From an uncultured Lachnospiraceae bacterium (GTDB taxonomy: Bacteria; Bacillota; Clostridia; Lachnospirales; Lachnospiraceae), in NCBI GenBank assembly GCA_944380065.1, contig CALWGM010000126.1, forward strand, positions 1 through 35,023: a stretch of 35,023 nucleotides of DNA. The letters run 5' to 3'. The notes under the pieces are model-generated. The model did no database searches. It was not told the DNA's origin and was given only the letters and a program-made list of their open reading frames with translations. Positions 17,235 through 25,480 of this stretch are shown here, in pieces. Position numbers and translations under genes: made by a program. The first letter of the stretch is position 1. Each line of letters opens with the position of its first letter.

Positions 17235-18926
17235 TTAGCAACCGATATGTTCCGCCAGTTCAAATAAAAACTGCGGCCCGTCTTTCCCCCGGAAAACCAC
17301 CTGATATACGGCATCCGGCACTTCACTGCATTTTTTCCGCCACTTTTCTTTCCATCCCTGCCCATCTTTTCTCCTTTTTAAAACGCACTGCTGGGTTTTC
17401 TCCAGTTCCATACCGCTTAAGATTTCCAGCATTACATTTCCTTTATCCGTCACTTTCCGTATCCTGGCTGTACAGATCCAGCCGCTCAGCTTCTGCAGGA
17501 TTCTGAGATATTCCGAAATTTTTGTCTCAACTTCTGCCAGGCTCAGATTTGAACCTCTGTCCGATGCATGATTCGACTGATTTCTGATCTCCTTTAATTC
17601 CACATGCATCTGAAGGAACTGATCCAGCAGCTCTTTCCGCTCTTCCGGTATATGTATTTCGATAAAACTATTCGCCGCGGAATCCTCCACATACCGTTTT
17701 CCTTCCAGCTTTTCTCTGTGCGGATACCATTTCTGCCCCATCTCCTGAATCCGCGTCTGCGCATCTTTTCCACGATATGGATGATACCGCCAGGGCAGAC
17801 ACCAGTTGAAGACCTCCGCATCACTTTTCTTACTGCCATGGTGATAACTGCATACCCCTGTTTCCTCCAGATATCCCGGAATCCTGCTCTCGATCAGAGT
17901 GAGAACCTGCTGATAAAATCCCTTCCGCCTGCACCATTCGATTTCATCTACTACCGTTCTCTGATCTGTCAGCAGCACCCCATAATCGCTCCTGATATTC
18001 TCCATGAAAACAGACAGGTAAGTATTTTCGAAAAATGTTCCCTGCCCCTGCCGCTCAGCAGCTGCAAAAAACTGCGTCAGCTCATCCAGCCCTCCCTCAA
18101 AAACCGGGATATTGCACAGCTGAATACCTTCTGAAATCGTCCGGATACACCGTACCAGCCTGTTCTGCCATACATTTTCCTGTTTCCCGTCAGTTCGTGT
18201 ACTCTTCTTTAAAAAGCTTTCCAGCGAATTGGCGCGTCCGTAATTGATAAATTCATTGATACCGGAGACAAAATCAAAGATATGGAACCCGGCGCTGCCG
18301 TCTACAATTTTATTCTCTTTTCCCTGCCCGTGTTCTATCCCATAAATACCTGCCACCTCAATTCCTTCTACTTTCAGGAGGGAAATAACGGCTTCTGCAA
18401 CAAGAGATACCTCCCGAAAGCCCCCATGCGGATCAATATACAGTCTGGGATTCCTGAGCGTACGCACTATCCGAATTGTCTCAGCCATTCCCTCCTCTAT
18501 CTTTTTTTCATTCACCGGAACTACGATAAACTGTTCCTGTTCTTCTATGTCGGGATTCAGATATGGTCTCATCTTGGATTTAAAATACTCCAACGCTGTC
18601 AGTTCTCCGGGAATGCATTCTGACTTTCCATCCAGATATTCTATTTTCATTTTTTTTCGATCGTTCCTTACTGCATCTGTACAAAGTAGGATCATCTTAT
18701 CCAGATACTCCCCCTGTTTTTTCAGATGCGCCGATAACATTTTCGGTACCGGATCCAACTGATATATTCCGGTATATTCTTCCGCATCATTCCAGATAAA
18801 TTTGTTTTCTTCCATCACACCACTATGATGAAATGTGCTGAGAGCCAGCAGCAAAACATTACAGTGATCCCAGGAGTCCAAAGAATAATCCCTGAAATCA
18901 TTTGAAGATACATTAGTATTTGACAT
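17235..18926 (-). CDS. CARF-HEPN ribonuclease, TM1812/Csx1-like
   Basis: A 563-aa ancillary effector of type III CRISPR systems. The N-terminal CARF sensor is visible as HCNVLLLALSTFHHSG (21-36), EYLDKMILLCTDAVR (73-87) and the TM1812-type RLYIDPHGGFREVSLVAE (161-178), which should bind cyclic oligoadenylate. A HEPN RNase motif R-x4-H is present as RNQSNH (448-453), with helical surroundings. Activated proteins of this type cut cellular and viral RNA, giving dormancy or death. About 80 further residues (485-563) follow the HEPN core and have no recognised motif. The ATG at 18926 has AGGAG seven bases upstream. The gene lies directly downstream of the small CRISPR array, with cas6 on the far side, so it is probably in the same transcript or close to it. 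Confidence 0.88.
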   Translation of the reverse strand: MSNTNVSSNDFRDYSLDSWDHCNVLLLALSTFHHSGVMEENKFIWNDAEEYTGIYQLDPVPKMLSAHLKKQGEYLDKMILLCTDAVRNDRKKMKIEYLDGKSECIPGELTALEYFKSKMRPYLNPDIEEQEQFIVVPVNEKKIEEGMAETIRIVRTLRNPRLYIDPHGGFREVSLVAEAVISLLKVEGIEVAGIYGIEHGQGKENKIVDGSAGFHIFDFVSGINEFINYGRANSLESFLKKSTRTDGKQENVWQNRLVRCIRTISEGIQLCNIPVFEGGLDELTQFFAAAERQGQGTFFENTYLSVFMENIRSDYGVLLTDQRTVVDEIEWCRRKGFYQQVLTLIESRIPGYLEETGVCSYHHGSKKSDAEVFNWCLPWRYHPYRGKDAQTRIQEMGQKWYPHREKLEGKRYVEDSAANSFIEIHIPEERKELLDQFLQMHVELKEIRNQSNHASDRGSNLSLAEVETKISEYLRILQKLSGWICTARIRKVTDKGNVMLEILSGMELEKTQQCVLKRRKDGQGWKEKWRKKCSEVPDAVYQVVFRGKDGPQFLFELAEHIGC

Positions 18927-18994
18927 AATTCTTCTCCTGTTTTTTATATATTTTTCTGCCTTTAAATATGTGTAATATCACCTGGCATTCGTAT

Positions 18995-19176
18995 ATATCA
19001 ACGCCCTAAACGGGCTTTCTTCATTTCTACAGATTTGCAGTTAAGTTATTCATAAGCCATGTGTATGGTGTCAACGCCCTAAACAGGCTTTCTTCATTTC
19101 TACCAACAACTCAATGACTTTTCCTCTGCGAAATAGTCGTGTGTCAACGCCCTAAACGGGCTTTCTTCATTTCTAC
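18995..19176 (-). CRISPR. Small CRISPR array, 3 repeats and 2 spacers (type III associated)
   Basis: Three copies of a 36-base repeat end at 19030, 19103 and 19176, with an exact 73-base period and two 37-base spacers. On the minus strand the repeat begins GTAGAAATGAAGAAAGCCCG and ends GGGCGTTGACAC, with a GCCC/GGGC hairpin around a five-base loop. The middle copy has one change that breaks one stem pair. The copy at 18995-19030 is altered in its last bases (ends GATAT), as expected for the trailer end. The array therefore probably reads on the minus strand from a leader between cas6 and 19176. It lies between cas6 and the CARF gene. No spacer target could be identified by eye. Confidence 0.9.
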
Positions 19177-19378
19177 GGTACCCTCTGGGAACCCGCAGAA
19201 ACAGCGGCTTCTCAGCCTCATTTTTGCAGGTATTTGTCTGAATATTCTGAAAACAAGCATTTTTCTCCTCTTTTTTGGCTTATTTACAATTTGTTCATAT
19301 TTATCCCTCCACCATTCTCCCATAACTCTGTTTATTATACTCTGATCTGTCTTAAAAAAGTGTTTTGAGAGACAAAAT
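19177..19378 (-). promoter_or_regulatory. Probable leader of the small array
   Basis: These 202 bases lie between the cas6 stop and the first repeat and hold no convincing gene. Much of it is AT-rich. A perfect TATAAT sits at 19339-19334 on the minus strand, without a good -35 hexamer, about 158 bases before the first repeat. Short overlapping minus-strand frames with GAGG-like sites occur but look accidental. The leader role is inferred from position and array polarity. Confidence 0.55.
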
Positions 19379-20314
19379 TTATCTGTTCTCCCTGCGCAGA
19401 ACATATTTCCCGAACCCAAAGCTCGTATTTTTCCCGATATGGATCAGTTCCCCGGCGATCAGATAGTCCAGGCAGTCTTCCGGGATCTCCGCAAAAACTG
19501 CTGTCCCCGTGATACCGCGCAGCGTCATGTGGGAATCCTGCGTCGCCGAGTAACGCTCCACCCGCGCTGTATGCACTGACTGCCGGATGATCTCAGGATA
19601 TTCCGAGAACTCCGGTATCTCTGCCTCCGTCCCGGTATAGTAATTCAGCATCTGCAGCCTTCTGGCCGCCCCTTTCACCAGCGCCTCCCCATAAAACTGC
19701 CGCATCACTTCCTGCTGATATTTCATATTCAGGGGAGTCAGAAACTTCACCATCCAGGAACCGCCGCCCTTTCGCAGTATCTGTTTTCTGTCGCTGATAT
19801 AGTCGCTGACTGCGCCGATCCGGTACGCCCCCATATTGACTTCATTGCCGCTGACAACCGGCTCTCCCCGGGTGCTGCATACCGTCCGGATCTGAAACCG
19901 GGATTTCTGTTTTCCCAGTCCCACCATGCCAAGCTGGCAGAAAGCCTGCAGGTAGATATTAAAAAAGGCGATACTGTCCCCGAACAGGATCAGGGAAAAC
20001 TCAAAACAGCTCCCCCTTCTGAATTTTGTCCGCAGATCCGTACACTCGATCAGATATCCCACACTCTCCGCCCCCGTCACATAGGGCGGACGTTTTTCCA
20101 TATGGGAATAAAAGGTATGCCGCACCACACAGCACCGCTGAAACCTGCAGGATCCGCAATTTTGATCCATAACACAGTTCTGCCGAAGCAGCATCTCTCC
20201 CATTCCGCCTCTGAGGGCAGCCACTTTTGTAACAGGCAGGATCGTATCTGAGATCAGCTCTGCCTGGAAGCGCAGCCGGATATACGGAATATCAAAATTT
20301 ATCTTTTCACCCAT
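19379..20314 (-). CDS. cas6: Cas6 pre-crRNA processing endoribonuclease
   Basis: A 311-aa RAMP-fold endonuclease that should cut the repeat transcript of the adjacent array into crRNAs. It follows the C-terminal-domain Cas6 pattern (PF10040-like): a Cys cluster at residues 47, 53, 56, 61 and 62, probably binding zinc; a Gly-rich segment LGMVGLGKQKSRF (128-140); and the terminal Gly-rich loop NTSFGFGKYVLRR (294-306). Possible catalytic histidines include His66 and His71, but the active site cannot be assigned by eye. The ATG at 20314 has GGGGAG six bases upstream. It lies 70 bases after the small ring-nuclease-like gene and just upstream of the array leader. The length is normal for the family. 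Confidence 0.87.
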   Translation of the reverse strand: MGEKINFDIPYIRLRFQAELISDTILPVTKVAALRGGMGEMLLRQNCVMDQNCGSCRFQRCCVVRHTFYSHMEKRPPYVTGAESVGYLIECTDLRTKFRRGSCFEFSLILFGDSIAFFNIYLQAFCQLGMVGLGKQKSRFQIRTVCSTRGEPVVSGNEVNMGAYRIGAVSDYISDRKQILRKGGGSWMVKFLTPLNMKYQQEVMRQFYGEALVKGAARRLQMLNYYTGTEAEIPEFSEYPEIIRQSVHTARVERYSATQDSHMTLRGITGTAVFAEIPEDCLDYLIAGELIHIGKNTSFGFGKYVLRRENR

Positions 20315-20384
20315 TCATTTCTCCCCTTTTCCAGAATCATAACACAGTAAAAACGACCCTTGGGAACCGCCTCTTTCCTGACGG

Positions 20385-20771
20385 TCAGTACTCCCGGAAC
20401 CCTTCAAAATGATAGCTGCTTTTTTTCTGTACACTCCCGTCTTCCTGAATCACCTCTTCCACGCTGCGCCTGCTGCAGGCAGCCACAACCGGTATTCCCT
20501 CTGCCTTCAGCCTGCTGATAATAGCAAACGCCAGGGTAAATTCTCCCTGGCACATCACTATGGCGGGATGACATTCCGCCATCTCGCCGCACACCTGTTC
20601 TGCTAATTCATATATCTGCTCCGTCGTCCAGGACGGATCCACTTCCGGGAACGGATAATCCACAATTTTCCCGTAATTTGCTGCCGCTTTTTTCTGTTCC
20701 TCCCCCCACTGAACAGAAGGATGGTTCGAGCAGTTGATAAATACCCTTTCTCTCTGGAACGATTCTGCCAT
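20385..20771 (-). CDS. Small Rossmann-like CRISPR accessory protein, candidate ring nuclease
   Basis: A 128-aa protein at the head of the minus-strand CRISPR run, just before cas6. It begins VFINCSNHPSVQWGEEQ (10-26), has KIVDYPFPEVDP, then a strand-loop-helix VMCQGEFTLAFAI (about 83-95) and a strand VVAACSRR, and ends FEGFREY. This alternating pattern suggests a small Rossmann-like fold. The S-N/R-H-P or SH-like N-terminus followed by W/EQ and a P-x-vdP loop recalls the Csx15/Csx16/Csx20 group of CARF-related ring nucleases. Those proteins open cyclic oligoadenylate and switch off CARF effectors such as the nearby HEPN RNase. The similarity is judged by eye and the family is not certain. It may be a related but undescribed family. 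Confidence 0.72.
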   Translation of the reverse strand: MAESFQRERVFINCSNHPSVQWGEEQKKAAANYGKIVDYPFPEVDPSWTTEQIYELAEQVCGEMAECHPAIVMCQGEFTLAFAIISRLKAEGIPVVAACSRRSVEEVIQEDGSVQKKSSYHFEGFREY

Positions 20772-20866
20772 TCTTATGACCTGCCCCCTTTACACTCCAT
20801 AAACACCTGACTACAGGATATCATAAAAACTGCATTTTTAAAACCTTCAGAGCCAGAATTTTCCTC

Positions 20867-21209
20867 TTACCCCTCTACCGGCAGCATCACCGAAAACACC
20901 GTTCCTTTCCCCGGCCTGCTCTCCGCCCGGATTTCCCCGTGCAGGATCTCCAGAATCTTTTTCACCAGGGCAAGCCCCAGCCCGTTGCCCTCGGAGGAAT
21001 GAGATTCATCCGCCTGATAAAACTTATCGAAGATATATTTCCTTTTTCTCCCACCGCTCCATATAGTTCAACGCACATCTGCGCAGCTGCTCTCCGGCAG
21101 GATAAAACTGCTTCACCGGACGCATCTCCTGATTTTCCAGTTTGTTCAGCTTCAGAATATTGGAAATCATCCGGCTCAGGGACTGTGTGGTCTGTACAAT
21201 AATATGGGA
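20867..21209 (-). pseudogene. Decayed sensor histidine kinase remnant
   Basis: Two pieces of a histidine kinase C-terminal half can be read on the minus strand. The upstream piece (21209 to about 21040) reads SLSRMISNILKLNKLENQEM and ends in MERWEKK, typical of the dimerisation domain and the start of the ATPase domain. The downstream piece, in another frame, reads IFDKFYQADESHSSEGNGLG followed by LALVKKILEILHGEI and ends GTVFSVMLPVEG, the G1/G2 end of HATPase_c. The N-box region between them is deleted, with a frameshift at the junction near 21040. The N-terminal sensor is missing. It lies at the right edge of the CRISPR island and cannot make a working kinase. Confidence 0.82.
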
Positions 21210-21219
21210 GTGAGCACCA

Positions 21220-21250
21220 ATGTAAAACTGCGGCGTCCGTGACGCCGCAG
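21220..21250 (-). terminator. Terminator after the flavodoxin-family gene
   Basis: CTGCGGCGTC and GACGCCGCAG form a perfect ten-base-pair stem with a three-base loop (21228-21250). On the minus strand a short TTTTA run follows. It lies 32 bases after the flavodoxin gene stop and separates it from the kinase remnant. Confidence 0.75.
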
Positions 21251-21282
21251 CCTGCCTGTTTCAGTCTGTTTTCTCCAGTATG

Positions 21283-22209
21283 TTACTCCTCCAGAAGTTC
21301 CGGCAGCTGGACTGCCCGGTCATACTCCAGATACTTCTTTGTCCTCTCCGCGATCTGCGCTTTGCCTTCGGCAGCTTTTTTATGGCCTTTTCGGATATTA
21401 TCGTCATGGAGCCGTTTGCCCCAGATTGACCAGCGGTTCCTTTCTCTTGCCTCCTCGGTAAATTCTGCCACGAATTCCCCGTCTACCATGCTGACCTTCG
21501 CTTTGGTCAGACACTGGGGACAGTAGATTCCGTCCGCCCGAATCTCCAGCAGATTTCCATGGCAGTCCGGACAGATACCCCGCATTCCTGCGTAAGAAGT
21601 CTTCTCACCCTTTTCCTTCGCCAGCAGAGCGTCCGCCACATGCTCTCCCAGCTGGCGCATCCGCTCCAGCATCTCATCCTCCAGGACAATCGCCCCCTTG
21701 GAAGGAACAAAATCAAAATGTACCGCATCCACCAGCGCCTCATAGGATCCTGTCAGCTCCATGGCAATCATCTTGCAGACATTCAATGTAAAGTTCGTCC
21801 AGTCCGTGCCGCCCAGGGAAAACGCCGCGCCGATCTTATTCTCCTGTTCCACCACATCCCGGTAGTTTCCGCTGGCATGCATCTTATTCAGAAACTTAAT
21901 CAGCTGGCCGGTAGGCAGCAGATTATACGCCGGGCTGGATACAATGATCGCATCCGCCTCCCGCATCAGCTGCTCGATAAAGTAAAAATGGTCGCTGCCG
22001 TTTTTGTGCACACAGCGGAAATCCCAGTTTCCCTTCAGATGATTGATCATGCAGCTCTCACACCCGGTACAGGTGTTGATCGTCGTCTCCTGGATCCGCA
22101 CCAGCTGACATTCTGCGCCGCATTTTTCCTCGATCGCCATAAAAGCTTCCTTCATCATGATTTCTGTGTTTCCATTTTTCCTTCCGGAACAAAGCCCTAA
22201 TACCTTCAT
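21283..22209 (-). CDS. Flavodoxin-family NAD(P)H-dependent oxidoreductase
   Basis: A 308-aa cytoplasmic flavoprotein of the NADPH-dependent FMN reductase/multimeric flavodoxin group. The phosphate-binding loop GLCSGRKNGNTEIMM (5-19) and SSPAYNLLPTGQLIKF (91-106) are the FMN-site signatures. CTGCESCM (47-54) is a common Cys motif of this family. After the flavodoxin domain a zinc-ribbon-like pair CPDC (213-216) and CPQC (230-233) and a charged helical tail of about 60 residues follow. The extension is longer than in simple reductases. The ATG at 22209 has AGGAGG nine bases upstream. It lies downstream of the MFS transporter in the same direction, with a 175-base gap. The substrate is unknown; reduction of an imported compound is a reasonable guess from context. 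Confidence 0.82.
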   Translation of the reverse strand: MKVLGLCSGRKNGNTEIMMKEAFMAIEEKCGAECQLVRIQETTINTCTGCESCMINHLKGNWDFRCVHKNGSDHFYFIEQLMREADAIIVSSPAYNLLPTGQLIKFLNKMHASGNYRDVVEQENKIGAAFSLGGTDWTNFTLNVCKMIAMELTGSYEALVDAVHFDFVPSKGAIVLEDEMLERMRQLGEHVADALLAKEKGEKTSYAGMRGICPDCHGNLLEIRADGIYCPQCLTKAKVSMVDGEFVAEFTEEARERNRWSIWGKRLHDDNIRKGHKKAAEGKAQIAERTKKYLEYDRAVQLPELLEE

Positions 22210-22267
22210 TTTACAAATCCTCCTGCTGTTTCTTTCTATATTTAACCTGTCTTTTTCAGAATCGCAA

Positions 22268-22332
22268 TGCGGACAGCTGCAGATTCGCAGCCGCCCGCAC
22301 CTTTTTGTTTACTGTCCTCTATGTACAGTAAA
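22268..22332. other. Two inverted repeats between the MFS and flavodoxin genes
   Basis: GCTGC/GCAGC with flanking GCGG/CCGC-like arms forms a hairpin at 22268-22299. TTTACTGT (22308-22315) and ACAGTAAA (22325-22332) form a perfect eight-base inverted repeat with a nine-base gap. The second could be an operator for the flavodoxin gene or a transcript hairpin after the MFS gene. No strong terminator T run follows either one. Confidence 0.4.
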
Positions 22333-22384
22333 TGTTTACCGCAGCCTGTTTCACTGCTTTTATAGGGATTTTGATATGTTAGCG

Positions 22385-23713
22385 TTATTTTCTGCCGGAC
22401 AGCTTATCATCCAGTGATTTTCCGGCTGCCGCCCTGTATTTGTCATCCACTTCCTTCACATGTTTTGCGCTGAAGAGCAAAATCAGAACGAGGCTGACCG
22501 CGCCGCAGACTGCCGTCACCACAAAACACAGGCGGTAACCAAAGGCTGTATACAGAAGGAAGGCAATCACGGTCGGCGCAATCGCATTAAAGATATTTGC
22601 AACCGGGTTCAAACAGGCAAACACACTGGAAAAATCCTCGCGCCTCCAGTACTGTGCCGCTGCGGAAACCGTAAAGTTGGAGGAAGCACCCATGAATACT
22701 GCCAGCAGGATCAAAGATACGATCAGACAGGCTGCATTCGGGATCACCCCGAAGATACCGGACAGGATCATTACGATCACTGCAATTGCAATTGCTTTTT
22801 TCGTCCCAATCCAAGTGTCGATCACTCCCAGTATGTAGCTTCCGATGATTCCAAATACCATGATCAGCATCATAACCATCGTATAGTTCAGTGTCTCAAA
22901 CTGCGCCACAATCGTTGCCGTCTGCGTCATCATGCCTACAGAGAACATCAGAAGGAAACCACAGACAATGCTGATAAACCAGAAATCCCGGTTAGAAAGC
23001 GTATGACCGGTTGTCCATACCGTTGTTTTCTTATTTTCGATTTCCTCCAGCATCATTTTTTTTGCCATCTCCGGCGTAAAGCTCCGGTCATTGTCCCGGT
23101 AAGCTCCACACTGTTCCGGATAATCTTTTACAAAAATCAGCCCCACCAGCCAGGTGGCGATGCAGGCAATCAGGAAAGGCAGGAATGCGCTGGAGGGCGT
23201 AGGCGCCCCTGTTTTGAATACATTTGCCGCAAACACACTGATCAGACCATTGCCTACCGGAAACATGATGGTCGTGATCCCCATGATGGTTCCTTTCCGT
23301 CTCGGGAACCACTGCCCTACCAGGATTCCACAGGTGAAGGTACAGTACATGTTGACACAGACACTCTCAATAAAGTATGCCGTAATCCACACGCCGCTGA
23401 CACCAAATGGAACGGGATAAAAAGTAATGATACATCCCATCGCCAGCGAAATCGCCCCAAAGATCAGCGTCAGGTTTTTCATGTTCCTCACTTTTCCGAT
23501 GAACCGCGATAATACCAGCTGCATAATGATCGCCACAAAAGTAGCGATGGTAAATACCATTGGTACAAAAGTCGCGCCGCCGTAGAAATCCGCCAGGATG
23601 TTCATGGGATAATTGGTAAATACCACCTGGGTGAAGAATGCCCCGCCCTGGAAGATCATGAGCATCCAGCCATAGAAACCAAACCCGAGCCTTTGTTTTT
23701 TCGTTTGCTCCAT
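22385..23713 (-). CDS. MFS transporter, oxalate/formate antiporter (OFA)-like
   Basis: A 442-aa inner-membrane protein with about twelve hydrophobic segments. It starts MEQTKKQRLGFGFYGWMLM and has a long central loop around residues 195-225 (CGAYRDNDRSFTPEMAKKM) between the two six-helix halves. The layout fits the OFA branch of the major facilitator superfamily, which moves small carboxylates or related organic acids. The true substrate is not readable. The start chosen is ATG 23713; an alternative ATG at 23719 lies only 3 bases after the AAAGGAG site, which is too close. It is divergent from the PucR-type regulator, which probably controls it. The C-terminus is a short charged cytoplasmic tail. 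Function class is firm, substrate open. Confidence 0.85.
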   Translation of the reverse strand: MEQTKKQRLGFGFYGWMLMIFQGGAFFTQVVFTNYPMNILADFYGGATFVPMVFTIATFVAIIMQLVLSRFIGKVRNMKNLTLIFGAISLAMGCIITFYPVPFGVSGVWITAYFIESVCVNMYCTFTCGILVGQWFPRRKGTIMGITTIMFPVGNGLISVFAANVFKTGAPTPSSAFLPFLIACIATWLVGLIFVKDYPEQCGAYRDNDRSFTPEMAKKMMLEEIENKKTTVWTTGHTLSNRDFWFISIVCGFLLMFSVGMMTQTATIVAQFETLNYTMVMMLIMVFGIIGSYILGVIDTWIGTKKAIAIAVIVMILSGIFGVIPNAACLIVSLILLAVFMGASSNFTVSAAAQYWRREDFSSVFACLNPVANIFNAIAPTVIAFLLYTAFGYRLCFVVTAVCGAVSLVLILLFSAKHVKEVDDKYRAAAGKSLDDKLSGRK

Positions 23714-23868
23714 AACCATTTTCTCCTTTACAATTGATTGATGAAGCCAGTATAATATATTCAAAACGAACAATAAACGGCCATTATGACAAATATACAA
23801 TGTATTTTCAGAGAAACATTCGGTCGTTTTGACCAAATTTCACCAGACTGCAGAAGGAGACATGATTT
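23714..23868. promoter_or_regulatory. Divergent control region between MFS and PucR-type genes
   Basis: These 155 bases separate two divergent genes. On the minus strand AAAGGAG serves the MFS gene, and TATACT lies about 35 bases upstream of it without a good -35 box. GGTC-GTTTT-GACC (about 23822-23834) is a small inverted repeat that may be an operator. AAGGAG at 23853-23858 serves the regulator gene. The exact promoters are not clear. Confidence 0.45.
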
Positions 23869-25350
23869 ATGTATTTAAGTATGTGGATTTTCGCCGAATG
23901 GCTGAAAGATTTCCAGCCGACGATTCAGATCAAAGAGAATACGATGACCATCGACACGATCCGTCTGTTTTCCTCCAGCACGCCGATGAACGATCATACC
24001 CTCTATATCGGCCGCATGAAAGATTTTTCCGGAATTCCAGAAGATTTTGTACTCTGCTCTCACAGAAATGACCAGATTCTTCTGCCATGCTGTGATGTAG
24101 AAGAAGTGCTGAACAGAGTTCTGGAAGCCATGGAGTTTTATTCCAGATGGAATACAGAAATGCTGGAACTGATCTCCGGCGGATGTATGATCGAGGATCT
24201 GCTGCGGCACAGCGAAACGATCATACAGGAGCCGGTATTTGTCCTGGATTCCGGGCAGAGACTTCTCGCCATGTCCTCCGGGTATCCGAAAGGACAGGTA
24301 GACCAGTACTGGGATGAGATGCAGGAATACGGCAGCACCAACATGGACTTCATCCTGCATTTCAATCAGAATTACGCCAGGTCTTACTTTCAGAAACGCG
24401 GGATTTATTTTGTCGATGATCCGATTCTGCCACATCCGGCATACTGCCACAATTTTTTTCTGAAGAGCACCTGGGTGGGCGTTACCAATCTGCTGGTTCT
24501 TGGGGAAGCTGTTTCTCAGGGAACCATCGATCTGTTCCGGATGTTCTGTCAGTATGCAGACCGGTGGTTTGATTCCCATTCCCAGCAGCAGGCCACGCTG
24601 TTTCTGGATTCCCTGTTCCATTTTGCGCTTTCCGGACAGAAATGCGACTATGAGTATTTTAACCATCACCTGAACCTACTGCACTGGGAGGATCATGATC
24701 TGAAACTATTGCTTACGCTGACCAATATATCCGACACCTATAATATCCACAGTCATCTGTGCCATACCATCAACGATCTGTTTTCCTGTGCGCATGCGAT
24801 CCCGCATGATAATTATATCTGTGTCCTGTGCAATCTCCGGATGCAGGATATGGATTCCATCATCCGGGAACTTTCTCCCTGGCTAAAAAAAAGCGGGTAT
24901 TATGGCTGCTGCAGCAGCCCGTTCCGGGAACTGGAACTTCTGTCTGAACAGTTTCAGCAGACGGAGATCACCGCCCGTTTCTGCCCCGGTGAAATCGGAC
25001 AGATCTACAATTTCCAGAATTATCTGCTGCGCTATGGGTTTTCCATCCTGAAAGAGCACTCCCACGCCAGTCTGATCCACCCGGCAGTCGCACAGCTCCA
25101 GGAATACGACGCCCGGAATCATACCGAGTTTGGCCTCACGCTCTATCTGTACATCCGGCACGAACGAAGCCAGTCCCTCACCGCTTCGGCCTTACATATC
25201 CACCGCAACACGCTGACTTACCGGCTTGGCCGTCTGCGGGAGCTGATCGACTGTGATCTGGATCTGCCGGAAGTCAGGCTGCATATCCTGGTGTCGTATG
25301 AGCTTCTGAAACTGGATGGAAAAGAGTCTGTTCCACATAAATCGCCGTAA
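23869..25350 (+). CDS. PucR-family transcriptional regulator
   Basis: A 493-aa regulator with a C-terminal PucR-type helix-turn-helix: LTASALHIHRNTLTYRLGRL (about residues 440-460), followed by RELIDCDLDLPEVRLHILVS. The long N-terminal region (about 1-400) has no transmembrane segment and no clear known sensor signature. It is rich in aromatic, His and Cys residues and probably senses a small molecule. PucR-like proteins usually activate neighbouring catabolic or transport genes in response to a metabolite, so the divergent MFS and flavodoxin genes are the likely targets. The ATG at 23869 has AGAAGGAG nine bases upstream. An overlapping ATG at 23862 is in a frame that stays open only to 24071 and was rejected. 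Confidence 0.85.
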   Translation: MYLSMWIFAEWLKDFQPTIQIKENTMTIDTIRLFSSSTPMNDHTLYIGRMKDFSGIPEDFVLCSHRNDQILLPCCDVEEVLNRVLEAMEFYSRWNTEMLELISGGCMIEDLLRHSETIIQEPVFVLDSGQRLLAMSSGYPKGQVDQYWDEMQEYGSTNMDFILHFNQNYARSYFQKRGIYFVDDPILPHPAYCHNFFLKSTWVGVTNLLVLGEAVSQGTIDLFRMFCQYADRWFDSHSQQQATLFLDSLFHFALSGQKCDYEYFNHHLNLLHWEDHDLKLLLTLTNISDTYNIHSHLCHTINDLFSCAHAIPHDNYICVLCNLRMQDMDSIIRELSPWLKKSGYYGCCSSPFRELELLSEQFQQTEITARFCPGEIGQIYNFQNYLLRYGFSILKEHSHASLIHPAVAQLQEYDARNHTEFGLTLYLYIRHERSQSLTASALHIHRNTLTYRLGRLRELIDCDLDLPEVRLHILVSYELLKLDGKESVPHKSP

Positions 25351-25421
25351 TTCTGTCTTCTATGGATTTTTTCGGCTTTAGAGTTATGGAATCGGATTTG
25401 CTCACTCCCTGCTCAAATCCC

Positions 25422-25450
25422 TTTCACTTTTCTTTCTGATGGATTATACT
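25422..25450 (+). promoter_or_regulatory. Promoter of the lysoplasmalogenase-like gene
   Basis: TTTCAC (25422-25427) and TATACT (25445-25450) are 17 bases apart and lie 30 bases before the start codon, which is preceded by GGGGGA. The spacing is ideal; the -35 box is only fair. Confidence 0.5.
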
Positions 25451-25480
25451 ATCCATATAAAAGAAATTGGGGGAACTATC

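Noticed and set aside
18995-19176. Plus-strand reading of the small array repeat ends ATTTCTAC, like the Cas12a repeat stem
   Set aside because: No Cas12a gene or its hairpin is present. Decay of the left-hand copy and the surrounding cas genes point to minus-strand transcription and a type III repeat.
19144-19419. A 91-codon minus-strand frame in the leader of the small array
   Set aside because: It overlaps the cas6 end and a CRISPR repeat, and no family pattern is visible.
22460-23512. A 350-codon plus-strand frame opposite the MFS transporter
   Set aside because: The product is rich in His, Cys and Arg, and the opposite strand encodes a clear membrane transporter.
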